Of a DNA stretch of 64,000 bases, positions 8,348 through 18,059 are shown one piece after another; the stretch's first letter is position 1; the number at the start of each line of letters is the position of its first letter. The notes under the pieces were generated by a model. That model saw only the letters and a program-made list of their open reading frames with translations. It did not search any database and was not told the origin of the DNA. The stretch comes from Bacteroides timonensis. Its GTDB lineage: Bacteria; Bacteroidota; Bacteroidia; Bacteroidales; Bacteroidaceae. The stretch lies in assembly GCF_000513195.1 (NCBI RefSeq), contig NZ_CBVI010000001.1, forward strand, positions 372,001-436,000. The letters run 5' to 3'. A program made the position numbers and the translations under genes.

Positions 8348-11137
8348 TTATTCCAGCGGTAAGATAAACCAGAATGTTGAGCCTTTGCCCAGCTCACTAT
8401 CCACACCAATCTTACCTCCCAATTGCTCGATGATGCTCTTGCTGATGGAAAGCCCCAGCCCTGTGCCCTGCACAAAAGAGTTCAGTTTGATGAAGCGGTC
8501 GAATACCTTGCGACAAGCTTCGGGAGCAATGCCAATACCAGTGTCTGTCACATATACCCGTAAATGCTTTTCATCCGGCTTATCATATCCGATCCGGATG
8601 TTGCCTGTGGTAGTGAACTTAATGGCATTATTTACAAAGTTGGAGACCACCTGGTGTAAGCGGTTAGGATCATTGACTATGATGCATTGCGGCAAGGCCG
8701 GTTCAAAGATAAGTTCCACTCCCGGCTTCACCCTCAGCCGCATGGAGCGCGCAATATCCCCGCACAAAGTATTCATGTCGAAATCCCTGAATTTGAAGTC
8801 AAAAGTCCCCGCCTCTATCTTCGACAGGTCCAGAATATCTGAAATCAGTTGGAGCAACAGTTCATTATTCTCCTCTACCATTTTAGCGTATTCCCGCTTT
8901 TCCTCCGGATCCTCCGCCTCTACCAGTAAGCTTGAAAAGCCGACAATGGCATTCAGCGGTGTACGTATCTCATGACTCATATTCGCTAGGAATGCACTTT
9001 TCAGCCGATCTGCCTCTTCAGCTTTCTCCTTGGCTTCAATCAGCTTCTTTTCCGTCTCCTTCAACTCGGTGATATCGTAATTGACACCGATTACCTCAAT
9101 CAGGCCATTCGCCGGATCATAACGGTTGAGCACTACATTCATGCGCACCCAGTTCCATTTACTCAATGTTCCGAGCCTCAGCACACGTACTTCACTCTTG
9201 AAACTTGTCGCTTCTCCCTTTTTAGCCTTTTCAAGGAAGCCCAGTACACGGGTCCTGTCTTCCGGATGCATCTTATCATAGGCGCCGACAACCTCAGCCA
9301 ACTGCACGTTCTCATCTTCACCCATATTTTTGAACCATTGCTTAATGGCATATCCTTCCCGGGTGAGCAGATTTAATTTGGCATACCCCACTTTGGCGTA
9401 GTCAGATATCAATAAGAAGAAGTTTTCAAAATCATGAATACGGCTGATAGAACTAAGCCGCTCCGTATTATCAATGTTGATCAGTACAAAGCCGCTACAA
9501 TTACCTTTGGTATCATATATCTTGCTAATCTTGGTATAAAGCTCGATTTTCCCCTTCTTTCCCGATCCATAGTATCCCCGTATGCCGGCAAATTCATAAT
9601 CCTGCGAAAAATCGAGTTCATCCTCAACCCGCATCCGTTCACGTATATCTATCGGCACATTGGGGTTCTCGTAGAAATTCACGCCAAGCACATCCTTCTT
9701 ACCGGCAATTCCAAATATTTCCAGATCCTTATTGTTGAGGTCAATCAGGCAGCCATCTTTATCATAGATTTCCACACCTACCGGAATATTGGAGAAGAGA
9801 TTGCGCAAAAGCTTCTCACTGTGATCCAGTGCCATATAGGTCTTCCGCATCTCCGTAACATCCATATATAGGCAGACCAATTCCTCTGGATCAGGAGAAT
9901 AAATAACGCAATGGCAAGTTTTACCGGTAAGTTCAAAGTACTCGTCCTGCTCCCTGTACGTATTCCTATTGTGTATCTCGGACAAGACCCTCATCTTCTC
10001 AGCCATCTTTGTTTTCGAATAAATCTCTGAAGCCAAACGGTCTTTATACCTCTCAAGAGGCATGCCGCATAAATCAGAACTGAACTGGTTCGCGTCCGTA
10101 ATGAGATAATCCGCCGGACACCCCTCCCCATCAAACATGACAGAAAGGCGTATATACCCCATAGGCATATACTTGTACAAGTTACGCAAGAAAGAACGCT
10201 CACGCTCCGCCTCATCCCTGGCACGGCGCAGGTTGATACATATACTGATAATATTGGCAAGGGAAGAGAACCACTGATAATCTTCATTATTCCATCTATG
10301 CTCCTTTTCCACCAGGTCAATGCCTATATATCCCCAAATGCGTTCAGTATTCCGCAAAGGGATCGCCATCAGCGACTTGGTGCCTCGCGCCGACAATATC
10401 CGGCGTTCCGGTCCGGCCTCTTCGGGCAATTCCGCCAAAGAGTTCAATAAGATAGGTTTATCCGCCATTATCCGGCCATTCCACCATTCCATTCCCCGCG
10501 TATCGGCATCTTGCGGGAAATCGATCTCCGGGGCTACTCCCGTAGCGAACACTTCATACGTACAGCTCTGAGCGGCGGGGCGCTCCCCGCCGTATTCAAT
10601 GATATATACGCGCCCTCCATGGAAGAGTTCAAGGACATCCCTCAGCACTTTCGGGATAACTTCATCCAGGCATTTGTCTTTCAAGAAATTACGCAGGGAA
10701 TTTGATACGGCATGTTGCCGGAACAATAAAGCGTTGAATTGCTTCAGGGTGTTTTCGGCCTCCGTATTCTCCGGAACCCCGATTACCTGAAGGATGCCAA
10801 AAGCCTTTAAATGCCCGTCTTCAGTTACCCATTTCTCTCCTAAGCGGGAACGAATCCAAACCACACCGCGTGCGGCATAGATGGGAAAGATCTGTTCGTA
10901 TACCTCTATTTCTTCTATTGAAAGAAATTCACGACTGATGCGTTCACGATAATCCTCGCGTATACACATCCCGAATTCACGGAAGGCCAGAGTATCCCCC
11001 TTCATACCAAGCAAATTGCATATATACTCGGAGCAAAGATACTCCCGGGTAGCAAAGTCAGCTTCCCACCATCCTATTTGTCCGATAGTGGAGAGGCGAC
11101 GAAAACGTTCGGATTCTTGTGAGGGGACAACACTCAT
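8348..11137 (-). CDS. Soluble PAS/GAF sensor histidine kinase
   Basis: 929 residues, ATG start, no signal peptide or membrane segment, so it is predicted cytoplasmic. Order by eye: N-terminal PAS-like fold (about 20-110), GAF domain (about 145-310), two or three further PAS-like units (about 325-690), HisKA with [16 protein letters not shown] (His722) and a C-terminal HATPase with NNAIKF, DTGIGI and GTGLGLS boxes. No receiver domain and no response regulator adjacent, so the partner is unknown. Within the GAF region an 8-bp-arm GC palindrome (10573-10592) encodes GGERPAA, a possible in-frame insertion. A TATCTTTG box lies 31 nt upstream of the start. Confidence 0.9.
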   Translation of the reverse strand: MSVVPSQESERFRRLSTIGQIGWWEADFATREYLCSEYICNLLGMKGDTLAFREFGMCIREDYRERISREFLSIEEIEVYEQIFPIYAARGVVWIRSRLGEKWVTEDGHLKAFGILQVIGVPENTEAENTLKQFNALLFRQHAVSNSLRNFLKDKCLDEVIPKVLRDVLELFHGGRVYIIEYGGERPAAQSCTYEVFATGVAPEIDFPQDADTRGMEWWNGRIMADKPILLNSLAELPEEAGPERRILSARGTKSLMAIPLRNTERIWGYIGIDLVEKEHRWNNEDYQWFSSLANIISICINLRRARDEAERERSFLRNLYKYMPMGYIRLSVMFDGEGCPADYLITDANQFSSDLCGMPLERYKDRLASEIYSKTKMAEKMRVLSEIHNRNTYREQDEYFELTGKTCHCVIYSPDPEELVCLYMDVTEMRKTYMALDHSEKLLRNLFSNIPVGVEIYDKDGCLIDLNNKDLEIFGIAGKKDVLGVNFYENPNVPIDIRERMRVEDELDFSQDYEFAGIRGYYGSGKKGKIELYTKISKIYDTKGNCSGFVLINIDNTERLSSISRIHDFENFFLLISDYAKVGYAKLNLLTREGYAIKQWFKNMGEDENVQLAEVVGAYDKMHPEDRTRVLGFLEKAKKGEATSFKSEVRVLRLGTLSKWNWVRMNVVLNRYDPANGLIEVIGVNYDITELKETEKKLIEAKEKAEEADRLKSAFLANMSHEIRTPLNAIVGFSSLLVEAEDPEEKREYAKMVEENNELLLQLISDILDLSKIEAGTFDFKFRDFDMNTLCGDIARSMRLRVKPGVELIFEPALPQCIIVNDPNRLHQVVSNFVNNAIKFTTTGNIRIGYDKPDEKHLRVYVTDTGIGIAPEACRKVFDRFIKLNSFVQGTGLGLSISKSIIEQLGGKIGVDSELGKGSTFWFILPLE
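10573..10592. repeat. GC palindrome within kinase gene
   Basis: CGGCGGGG (10573-10580), loop CGCT, CCCCGCCG (10585-10592), a perfect 8-bp-arm palindrome inside the GAF-coding part of the kinase. It encodes a Gly-Gly-Glu-Arg-Pro-Ala-Ala loop that stands out from its flanks. Confidence 0.45.
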
Positions 11138-11167
11138 ATCAATTACGCATTAAAGTTCGAGATAATG

Positions 11168-11175
11168 CAAAGATA
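11168..11175 (-). promoter_or_regulatory. Bacteroides -7 box upstream of PAS/GAF kinase
   Basis: On the minus strand TATCTTTG fits the Bacteroides consensus TAnnTTTG, 31 nt upstream of the start codon at 11137. No convincing -33 TTTG was found at the usual 19-21-nt spacing. Confidence 0.55.
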
Positions 11176-11256
11176 ATGTTTACTTCTGGAATTTGTCCTC
11201 ATTCCCGGCAACAAAAAAGAGTAGCGGGCACAGCAAGTAATGAGTAAGCCGATAGC

Positions 11257-13458
11257 CTAAGACTTCTTTAACTCGGGATGCACGAACACGAAGCGTGCTC
11301 CCGCTTGGTATGCCGTATCGACATACACCCGTCCGCCCACCAGCTCGGCGATGCGGCGGCAGATGCTCAATCCCAGCCCCGTGCCCTGCTTGAAGTTGTT
11401 CAGCTTCTCGAAGCGTTCGAAGACGGTCTCCGCCTTGTCGGCAGGAATGCCGCTGCCGGTGTCGGTGACGGAGAACTCGACGCCGCCATCCTCCAGCGGA
11501 CGATATTTCAGCGTGATGCTGCCCCGCTCGGTATATTTGCAGGCATTGGTCAGGAAGTTGGTCAGCACCTGCTGCAGGCGTACGGCATCGGTCTGCAGGG
11601 TGAGGGTGGAGGCGGTGCCGGCAGGCTCGTCCAGCTTCAGCTCCACGCCGGGAACCACGCGCGAGGCGATGCTCCGGAGCGTTCCGCGGCACAGTTCGCC
11701 CACTGCCACGGAGGCGAGGGTCAGCGTGTAAGTGCCGCTTTCCAGCTTCGAAAGGTCCAGCACGTCGTTCACGAGCGTGGACAGCAAATCGGTGTTCACG
11801 TGGATGAGGTTGAGGTATTCGCGGCGCTCCTCCGGCGTCAGTCCCAGGTCTTCTTCGGAATTCACCACGTCGCTGAAGCCCACGATGGCGTTGAGGGGCG
11901 TGCGTATCTCATGACTCATGTTCTGCAGGAAGACGGACTTCTGCTGGTTGGCATACTCGGCAGCCTCGCGGGCACGGTCGGCCTCCATGCGGGCGCGGTC
12001 GGCGGCAAAGCGCAGTTCTTCGGCCTCGTTGCGGGCACGCAGGGCGATGTTGCGCTCCTTCTGCAGGCGGACGATGCTCTTGCGGCGCTGCATGGTGTAG
12101 ATGAAGATGAAGACAATCAGGCTGCCGGAGAAGATGATGAGCACGGAGGTGATGGTGCTCTGCATCCGTTCGCGCTCCTCGGCGGCGGCGGCACGCTCCT
12201 TCTGGCGGAGGACTTCCGTGCGGTTGCGCTCCAAGTCGGACTGTTGCTGCTTCAGGGCGAGGTCGGAGTTCTTGAGTTTCAGTTCGGCGGCCTGCAGGTT
12301 CAGGCGGTCGCGCTCCTTGTCGGCCTCCATCAGGCTGCGCTCGTCGGCCAGCTGGCGGAGGCGCATCTCGCTGTTTTGCAAGGCAAGGCGGTTCTTTTCG
12401 GCTTCGAGGCGGGTGTTGTCGAAGCGGGTGGCGTATTCGGTCAACATGTTGTTCAGTTCATCGCTGTTCTGCTTCGCTTTCAGCGAGTCCCACTTCAGAA
12501 GCCATCGGTAGGCCTCCCGGTAATTGCCCGTCGCCGCCTCCAGCTGATATCGGGCACTGTAATAAGTATCTGTCTCAGGGATGGAGTCCAGACAGATCCT
12601 TGCACGGGCATAATCTCCGGCCAGCCGATAGTAGTTGGTCTTGATGCCTGCATAAATGGAGGCCGTACCGCCCCAGATAGGGTATTCTTTTCTCAAGCTG
12701 TCATGCATCTGCAGGTATCTGCCTGCTTCTTTCACGTCGCCTTTCTTACTATAGAACCGTGCCAGATAGAGAATGGGCAACATCTTCCTCTGTCCTCCGG
12801 GCGCAGTGTCCAGGGCTTTCTTCAGATACTGCTCGGCAGTTTCATCGTCGCCGAGAGCAATGCTGATATCTCCCATCGCCTGATACATGGCAGAAAGCTC
12901 GCCTTTGTTCCCCTGTTTCTCCAAGACCTCCGCCGCCAGCCGGTAGTAGTTCAGGGCAGCCTTGTTATTACGCATCAGCCTGTAGACGTTTCCATAATGG
13001 CGGTAGGCATAGGCAAGCCCGTAGGGGTTGTCCAGGCGCACGGCCTCTGCCTGATAGAGCTGCACCTCGGCCAAGGCTTCCACGGATTTCATCTTCCTCA
13101 GATAGAAGGTAATCAGCCGGTTCCATCCGCTGAAGACGTACTGCTGGTGGGGCGTCTTCACGGCGAAGTCCCTCAGCTGCCGGACGGCATCTTTCAGCGC
13201 GGGCAGGTCGTCGTTGCTGTAGTAATGGTCCACCTTCAGATGCAGGGCGAGGCATTGCGCCTTGCTGTCGTCCTTCCGCGCCGCCCACCGGAAGAGGGTG
13301 TCAGCCATGGCGAGCGCCTGTTTCTGGCGCACCACCTTCACGCACTTCTGCTGGTAGGCGAAAAGCTCGTCGTCTATCTTGTAGATGTTATGCTGGGCAA
13401 GGAGAGGGAAAGCCCCCATGCACAGCAAGAGTACGATATGTATCAATCTTCTAACCAC
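11257..13458 (-). CDS. TPR-containing membrane histidine kinase
   Basis: 733 residues from GTG 13458; an ATG at 13590 would add 44 residues, but a good promoter at 13514-13544 lies inside that extension. Signal peptide RRLIHIVLLLCMGAFPLLAQ, then TPR-type helical repeats (about 30-330), a long coiled coil, one membrane helix (about 436-456), HisKA with [16 protein letters not shown] (His516), and HATPase boxes NACKY, DTGSGI, GTGLGLS. No receiver domain. Divergently transcribed from the TonB receptor at 13978, whose expression it may control. The coding DNA is clearly more GC-rich than most of the window. Confidence 0.9.
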   Translation of the reverse strand: MVRRLIHIVLLLCMGAFPLLAQHNIYKIDDELFAYQQKCVKVVRQKQALAMADTLFRWAARKDDSKAQCLALHLKVDHYYSNDDLPALKDAVRQLRDFAVKTPHQQYVFSGWNRLITFYLRKMKSVEALAEVQLYQAEAVRLDNPYGLAYAYRHYGNVYRLMRNNKAALNYYRLAAEVLEKQGNKGELSAMYQAMGDISIALGDDETAEQYLKKALDTAPGGQRKMLPILYLARFYSKKGDVKEAGRYLQMHDSLRKEYPIWGGTASIYAGIKTNYYRLAGDYARARICLDSIPETDTYYSARYQLEAATGNYREAYRWLLKWDSLKAKQNSDELNNMLTEYATRFDNTRLEAEKNRLALQNSEMRLRQLADERSLMEADKERDRLNLQAAELKLKNSDLALKQQQSDLERNRTEVLRQKERAAAAEERERMQSTITSVLIIFSGSLIVFIFIYTMQRRKSIVRLQKERNIALRARNEAEELRFAADRARMEADRAREAAEYANQQKSVFLQNMSHEIRTPLNAIVGFSDVVNSEEDLGLTPEERREYLNLIHVNTDLLSTLVNDVLDLSKLESGTYTLTLASVAVGELCRGTLRSIASRVVPGVELKLDEPAGTASTLTLQTDAVRLQQVLTNFLTNACKYTERGSITLKYRPLEDGGVEFSVTDTGSGIPADKAETVFERFEKLNNFKQGTGLGLSICRRIAELVGGRVYVDTAYQAGARFVFVHPELKKS

Positions 13459-13513
13459 AACTGCTTCTTCATCTTTTGCTTGTTCTGATAAACGTGTGTG
13501 CCCAACGGACACG

Positions 13514-13544
13514 CAAAAATAGAATAAAAAAGCTGTAAATGCAA
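13514..13544 (-). promoter_or_regulatory. Promoter of TPR kinase
   Basis: Minus strand: TTG (13542-13544), 20-nt spacer, TATTTTTG (13514-13521), a match to the Bacteroides TTTG-N19-21-TAnnTTTG pattern. It decides the kinase start in favour of GTG 13458. Confidence 0.65.
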
Positions 13545-13644
13545 TGACTTCTACCTGAAATATTTTGATACACAGGCATTTTGGCAACACATAAACAATA
13601 ACTTCGTAAATGTTCTTGAGAGTCTCCGCACTCAGGATGACAAG

Positions 13645-13795
13645 ACGGGTGCCGTATGTGACCTTATACGGGTGCCGTATCAGACTTTATACGGGTGCCG
13701 TATCAGACCTTATACGGGTGCCGTATCAGACTTTATACGGGTGCCGTATCAGACCTTATACGGGTGCCGTATATTACCGTATACGGATGCCGTAT
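13645..13795. repeat. Seven 23-bp tandem units, each a palindrome
   Basis: Seven copies of ACGG(G/A)TGCCGTAT start at 13645, 13668, 13691, 13714, 13737, 13760 and 13783, exactly 23 bp apart. Extended by the preceding AT, most units contain ATACGG-GTG-CCGTAT, a palindrome with 6-bp arms. The linkers alternate CAGACTTT and CAGACCTT. A 23-bp period is not a multiple of three, so the small ORF across it is an artefact. The array lies in the 519-bp divergent gap between the TPR kinase (start 13458) and the TonB receptor (start 13978). It could be a multi-site operator or a string of RNA hairpins. The rest of that gap holds only the two promoters. Confidence 0.9.
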
Positions 13796-13943
13796 GTTAA
13801 GAGCGCGCTCTAAAGTCTCATTTATCCGCAATCCTGCCCATCATCATTGTCCTATATCTCCGGAGCAGAAGCCGTAACCTCCTTGTAACTGAAAAGACAC
13901 CGGAATGTACGACTTATGTATTTCCTCCGTAATACAAACGCCT

Positions 13944-13951
13944 CATCTTTG
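13944..13951 (+). promoter_or_regulatory. Possible promoter of TonB receptor
   Basis: CATCTTTG differs from TAnnTTTG at the first base, with a TTTC 19 nt upstream (13921-13924). It lies 27 nt before the ATG at 13978. A weaker match than the other promoters listed. Confidence 0.35.
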
Positions 13952-13977
13952 CAGCGAATTAAGAAACGCATATAAAG

Positions 13978-16683
13978 ATGAGTATGAAACTTGACTTAGG
14001 AAGAATCTTCTTCCTTATTTTATTCCTAACCCTCTCCACCATGGCTGCCCTGGCAGGCACCATCAAAGGAACCATCACCGACAAGCAGACCCGCGAGCCG
14101 CTGACCGGAGCCACCGTGCAAGTGGCAGGAACTGCGCAAGGCGCCGTGGCAGACATCGACGGCAACTACTCCCTCGACCTGAAGAACGGCACCTACACGC
14201 TGACCGTGAAATACGTAGGCTACAAGGACATCGCCCTGACCACCGTAAGGGTGAAAGGCGAAACCCTGCTGAACTTCGAGATGGAAAGCGACGCGCAAGC
14301 CCTGGGCGAAGTGTCCGTCGTTGCCAAGAAGAACCTGGAGAACGAACGCGCCCTGCAGATGGAACGCCGGCAAGCCACCCTCGCCATCGAGAACCTCGGT
14401 TCCAAGGAGATGGGCATCAAAGGCATCAGCAACGTGCAGGAAGGCGTAAAGAAGATTACGGGCATCTCCATCGCCGGCGCCGGACAGCTGATTGTACGCG
14501 GACTGGGCGACCGCTACAGCACCACCACGCTGAACGGGCTGCCCATCGCCTCGCCCAACCCGGACAACAAGCTGATTCCGCTCGACCTCTTCCCCGCCTC
14601 CACCGTGCAGAACATCACCGTGAGCAAGGTCTATGACGCCTCCGCCTTCGCCGACTACAGCGGCGCGCACATCGACATCAATACCAAAGAGAACATAACC
14701 GAAGACTTCTTCAACATCGGCCTCAACGTAGGCGGAGCGTTCAACACGCTCGGCAAGGACCGCTACCAGATGGACCGCGCCGGATCGCTCTTCAAGAGCC
14801 CCTCCGTGGACCAGGCGGCCCTCGGCATGAGCCTGACGGAGTTCGACCACTACGTCACCACCAGGAACATCTTCGACACCTCCTTTGCCACACAGAAGAA
14901 AAGCTCACTGCCCGACTTCAGCGGCAACCTCGGCTTCGGCAAGAACATCGGCATCGGTAACCAAACCCTGAGCATCCTCGTCTCCGCCAGTGCCGGAAAC
15001 GGGTATCAGAACATGGACAACGCCTTCTACAAGACATTGGAAGCCACGGGAAACGTGCAGGACGACTTCTCCTACGACAGCTACGCCAACGAGCTGAAGC
15101 TCGCCGCATTGGGCTACGTGGGATATACGCTGCGCAAGCACGACCGTCTGGGCTACACCTTCTTCTATGCCCGCAACGCCATCGACACCTACCAGCGCCG
15201 CGAAGGCGTGGACGCCGAAGGTCATGAACTGACCGGAAGCAACAACACCACGCACATCTACAGCCTGCAGAACCACCAGCTGAACGGCACGCACTACTTC
15301 GGCAAGAACGACCGCTGGGAACTGGCTTGGGGCGGCTCGTACAGCAAGACGGGCAGTGAAGAGCCCGACCGCCGGCAGGTGATGTACGTGAAAGACGAAG
15401 ACGGCAGCCTCAGCCTCTTCAAGCTGAACCGGCAGGAGACCATGCGCTACTTCGGCTCACTGGACGAGGAGGAATGGAACGGCAACCTCTCGCTGAAATG
15501 GAAGTGGGGCGAAAACAACTTCTTGCGCGCCGGCTTCAGCTACAAGGACAAGAGCCGCGACTACAGCGCCACCCGCTTCTACTACAACCTGAACAAGCTG
15601 AACCCCACCATCAGCAGCATCTACGACACCGACGGCTTCCTCAACCAAGAGAACATCGCCAACGGCAACCTCGTGGTGCAGCGCGTGATGCAGCCCAAAG
15701 ACAGCTACCGCGCAGGCAACCAAATCTACTCCGGCTATCTGCTGGCCGACTTCTACCCCACAGACCTGCTGCTCGTCAACCTCGGCGTGCGCTACGAAAT
15801 AAGCAAGCAATGGGTGGACTATGCCACCGACGGCGGCGACTGGTATGCCAAGCAGAGCAAGCTGAGCAAGAACGACCTCTTCCCCACCATGAACCTGAAA
15901 TATACGGTGAACGATGCCAACAGCATCCGCTTCTCCGCCTCACGCACCGTCACCCGCCCGTCGTTCATCGAGATGGCTCCGTTCCTCTATCAAGAGGCCT
16001 ACGGCTCGGCGCAAGTCCGTGGTAACGACGAGCTGGAGAACGGCTACAACTATAACTTCGACCTGCGCTACGAACTCTTCGGCAAGAACGGCGACATGCT
16101 GTCCGTGACCGGTTACTTCAAGTACCTCGACAAGCCCATCGAACGCATCCAGGCGTTGCAGGGAGGTGCCACGCTGCACAGTTTCCAGAATGCCGACAAC
16201 GGCATGGCAGGCGGCGTGGAAGTGGAATTCCGCAAGCAACTGGTGAAAGACCTGCGCCTCGGCGCCAACGCCTCCTATATGTACACCAACGTGAAGCTGC
16301 CCGAAGGCGGCGCCTACACCAACAAGGAACGGCAGCTGCAAGGCGCATCACCCATCCTTGCCAATGCCGACCTCACCTACTCCCCCCGCTTCGGCGAGGA
16401 CAAGCAGCTGAACCTCGCACTGCTCTACAACCTGCAAGGCAGCCGCATCCATGCGGTAGGCGTTTCCGAATTGGGCGACATCAAGCAACAAACCCAGCAC
16501 ACGCTGAACTTCAGCGCCGGCTACAGCCTGAACAAGCATTTCAGCCTGAAGCTGCAAGTGAACGACCTGCTGAACAGCAGCGTCATCTTCAAGCAAGACG
16601 TGCCCACCACCGGACAGGAAGTGGAAGTGGAACGCTACAAGAAGGGTAGCAACTTCGAGATTGGAGTGAACTACAAACTGTAG
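13978..16683 (+). CDS. TonB-dependent outer-membrane receptor
   Basis: 901 residues, ATG start, signal peptide ending near AALAG (residues 23-27). A carboxypeptidase-regulatory-like beta-sandwich follows (GTIKGTITDKQTREPLTGAT to about residue 110), then a plug domain (VQEGVKKITGISIAGAGQLIVRGLGDR, about 150-260) and a 22-strand-type barrel to the C-terminus. The partner 16730-17905 is a lipoprotein but not a SusD, so this is not a standard Sus glycan pair and the substrate is unknown. It is divergent from a TPR kinase across the 23-bp palindrome array. Coding sequence is strikingly GC-rich with mostly C/G third positions, unlike the downstream loci. Confidence 0.92.
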   Translation: MSMKLDLGRIFFLILFLTLSTMAALAGTIKGTITDKQTREPLTGATVQVAGTAQGAVADIDGNYSLDLKNGTYTLTVKYVGYKDIALTTVRVKGETLLNFEMESDAQALGEVSVVAKKNLENERALQMERRQATLAIENLGSKEMGIKGISNVQEGVKKITGISIAGAGQLIVRGLGDRYSTTTLNGLPIASPNPDNKLIPLDLFPASTVQNITVSKVYDASAFADYSGAHIDINTKENITEDFFNIGLNVGGAFNTLGKDRYQMDRAGSLFKSPSVDQAALGMSLTEFDHYVTTRNIFDTSFATQKKSSLPDFSGNLGFGKNIGIGNQTLSILVSASAGNGYQNMDNAFYKTLEATGNVQDDFSYDSYANELKLAALGYVGYTLRKHDRLGYTFFYARNAIDTYQRREGVDAEGHELTGSNNTTHIYSLQNHQLNGTHYFGKNDRWELAWGGSYSKTGSEEPDRRQVMYVKDEDGSLSLFKLNRQETMRYFGSLDEEEWNGNLSLKWKWGENNFLRAGFSYKDKSRDYSATRFYYNLNKLNPTISSIYDTDGFLNQENIANGNLVVQRVMQPKDSYRAGNQIYSGYLLADFYPTDLLLVNLGVRYEISKQWVDYATDGGDWYAKQSKLSKNDLFPTMNLKYTVNDANSIRFSASRTVTRPSFIEMAPFLYQEAYGSAQVRGNDELENGYNYNFDLRYELFGKNGDMLSVTGYFKYLDKPIERIQALQGGATLHSFQNADNGMAGGVEVEFRKQLVKDLRLGANASYMYTNVKLPEGGAYTNKERQLQGASPILANADLTYSPRFGEDKQLNLALLYNLQGSRIHAVGVSELGDIKQQTQHTLNFSAGYSLNKHFSLKLQVNDLLNSSVIFKQDVPTTGQEVEVERYKKGSNFEIGVNYKL

Positions 16684-16729
16684 AACGAAACAATAGGTAT
16701 AAACAAAAATAGATTGTATTATCAAAACA

Positions 16730-17905
16730 ATGAACATTATGAAATCATTCAAACTCTTTGCACTGGCTCTTGCAGCCATGACCTCTTTCGCCGCTTGCAG
16801 CAGCGATGACGATGACAACAACAATGAAAACGGAAATGAAAGCGGAAACGTCGTTGCCGACGGAACCACCCTGAAAGGAATCATCTCCTCCGACGTAACC
16901 CTGAAAGCAGGCTACTCTTACAAGCTGAGCGGTGAATACATCGTGGAAGACGGCGCTACGCTGAACATCGAAGCCGGCGTAAAAATCACGGCCATCTATG
17001 ATGACATCGTGGACTACATCCTCGTAAAACAAGGCGGCAAGATAAACGCCGTAGGTACAGCTTCGGCTCCCATCGTCATGACTTCCGAGAAAGAAGAACC
17101 GGGCGCATGGGGCGGCATCCACATCTGCGGAAAGGCCCACACCAATGCCGAGGGCGGCAAGGGAAGCTCTGAAATAGGCGGCGCCACTTATGGCGGCAAT
17201 GATGATGCGGACAACTCCGGAACATTGCAATATATCCGTCTGGAATATACCGGCTATGCCTTCAATGAAGAAAAGGAAGCCAATGGTATCTCCTTCTACG
17301 GCGTAGGTAGCGGCACCACGGTTGACCATTGCCAGGCCTACAAAGGTTCTGACGACGGTTTCGAGTTCTTCGGCGGTTCGGTAAATGTAAGCAACATGGT
17401 AGTAGTGAGCTGTAGCGACGACTCCTTTGACTGGACGGAAGGCTGGAACGGCAAGGGTACTGACCTCGTGGCTTATCAGGAAGCATCAACAACCTTGGGT
17501 TACGATTGCGACTGCCTCATCGAAGCTGACAACAACGAAAACAACTACGCCGCCACTCCGGTTTCTCACCCCGTGCTGAAGAACTTGATTCTGGCAGGCA
17601 ACGGCGGCAGCAAGCAAGGCATCCGTCTGCGTCGCGGCACTCAGGTAGAGATTGACAACGCCAAAGTTTGCGGCAAAGGCAAGACGCTTGCCGTAGAAAG
17701 CAAGGAAACTGAAGATGCGCTGAAAAACGGCACCTCCAAACTGACGAACATCACCCTCAGCAATGCACTAGACAGCAAAGAAAGCATCTACACCAACGAC
17801 ACTTTCACAGCAGCCGGAAACAAGGTGGACACTTCCCTCGCCTACGCTTCCTTCGATGCCATCAAGGCAGAATGTAGCTGGATGAGCGGCAACTGGGTGA
17901 AATAA
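16730..17905 (+). CDS. Beta-helix-like surface lipoprotein
   Basis: 391 residues (ATG 16730; ATG 16739 equally possible). Signal peptide with lipobox SFAAC, then an acidic SSDDDDNNN linker typical of surface-exposed Bacteroides lipoproteins. The rest has parallel beta-helix character: short repeating strands with GxxGxxxxV turns, as in pectin-lyase-like folds (LNIEAGVKITA, WGGIHICGKA, LQYIRLEYTG, VSNMVVVSCSDDSFD). No catalytic residues were recognised. Follows the TonB receptor by 46 nt and is presumably its outer-membrane partner. The ligand is unknown. Confidence 0.8.
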   Translation: MNIMKSFKLFALALAAMTSFAACSSDDDDNNNENGNESGNVVADGTTLKGIISSDVTLKAGYSYKLSGEYIVEDGATLNIEAGVKITAIYDDIVDYILVKQGGKINAVGTASAPIVMTSEKEEPGAWGGIHICGKAHTNAEGGKGSSEIGGATYGGNDDADNSGTLQYIRLEYTGYAFNEEKEANGISFYGVGSGTTVDHCQAYKGSDDGFEFFGGSVNVSNMVVVSCSDDSFDWTEGWNGKGTDLVAYQEASTTLGYDCDCLIEADNNENNYAATPVSHPVLKNLILAGNGGSKQGIRLRRGTQVEIDNAKVCGKGKTLAVESKETEDALKNGTSKLTNITLSNALDSKESIYTNDTFTAAGNKVDTSLAYASFDAIKAECSWMSGNWVK

Positions 17906-17997
17906 TAATGATGAACCGAATGATATCTCTGATATCACGGCTTGACAATTGAAGAAATAAATAAACTGTAAAACTTGACAATACTCCAATAACAAGA

Positions 17998-18037
17998 GAA
18001 TCCTGCAAACTGCGATTGTTATCAGTTTGCAGGATTC
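17998..18037. terminator. Bidirectional terminator
   Basis: A perfect 15-bp inverted repeat, GAATCCTGCAAACTG (17998-18012) and CAGTTTGCAGGATTC (18023-18037) with a 10-nt loop, between the convergent lipoprotein and MscS genes. Confidence 0.85.
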
Positions 18038-18059
18038 TTCGCATATAGCTAAAAGGAGG

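Noticed and set aside
9434..9871. 145-residue plus-strand frame antisense to the PAS/GAF kinase
   Set aside because: Shadow frame with no family pattern.
11278..13488. 736-residue plus-strand open frame antisense to the TPR kinase
   Set aside because: GC-rich shadow of the kinase frame, with no domain pattern, and the minus strand has all kinase motifs.
13459..13590. N-terminal extension of the TPR kinase from ATG 13590
   Set aside because: A TTG-N20-TATTTTTG promoter lies inside it and a normal signal peptide begins right after GTG 13458.
13645..13795. CRISPR array
   Set aside because: Units are contiguous near-identical repeats without unique spacers, and no cas genes are present.
13610..13813. 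Small ORF with repeating YGCRIR/YTGAV peptides
   Set aside because: Produced by the 23-bp tandem array, whose period rotates the frame; not a conserved coding pattern.
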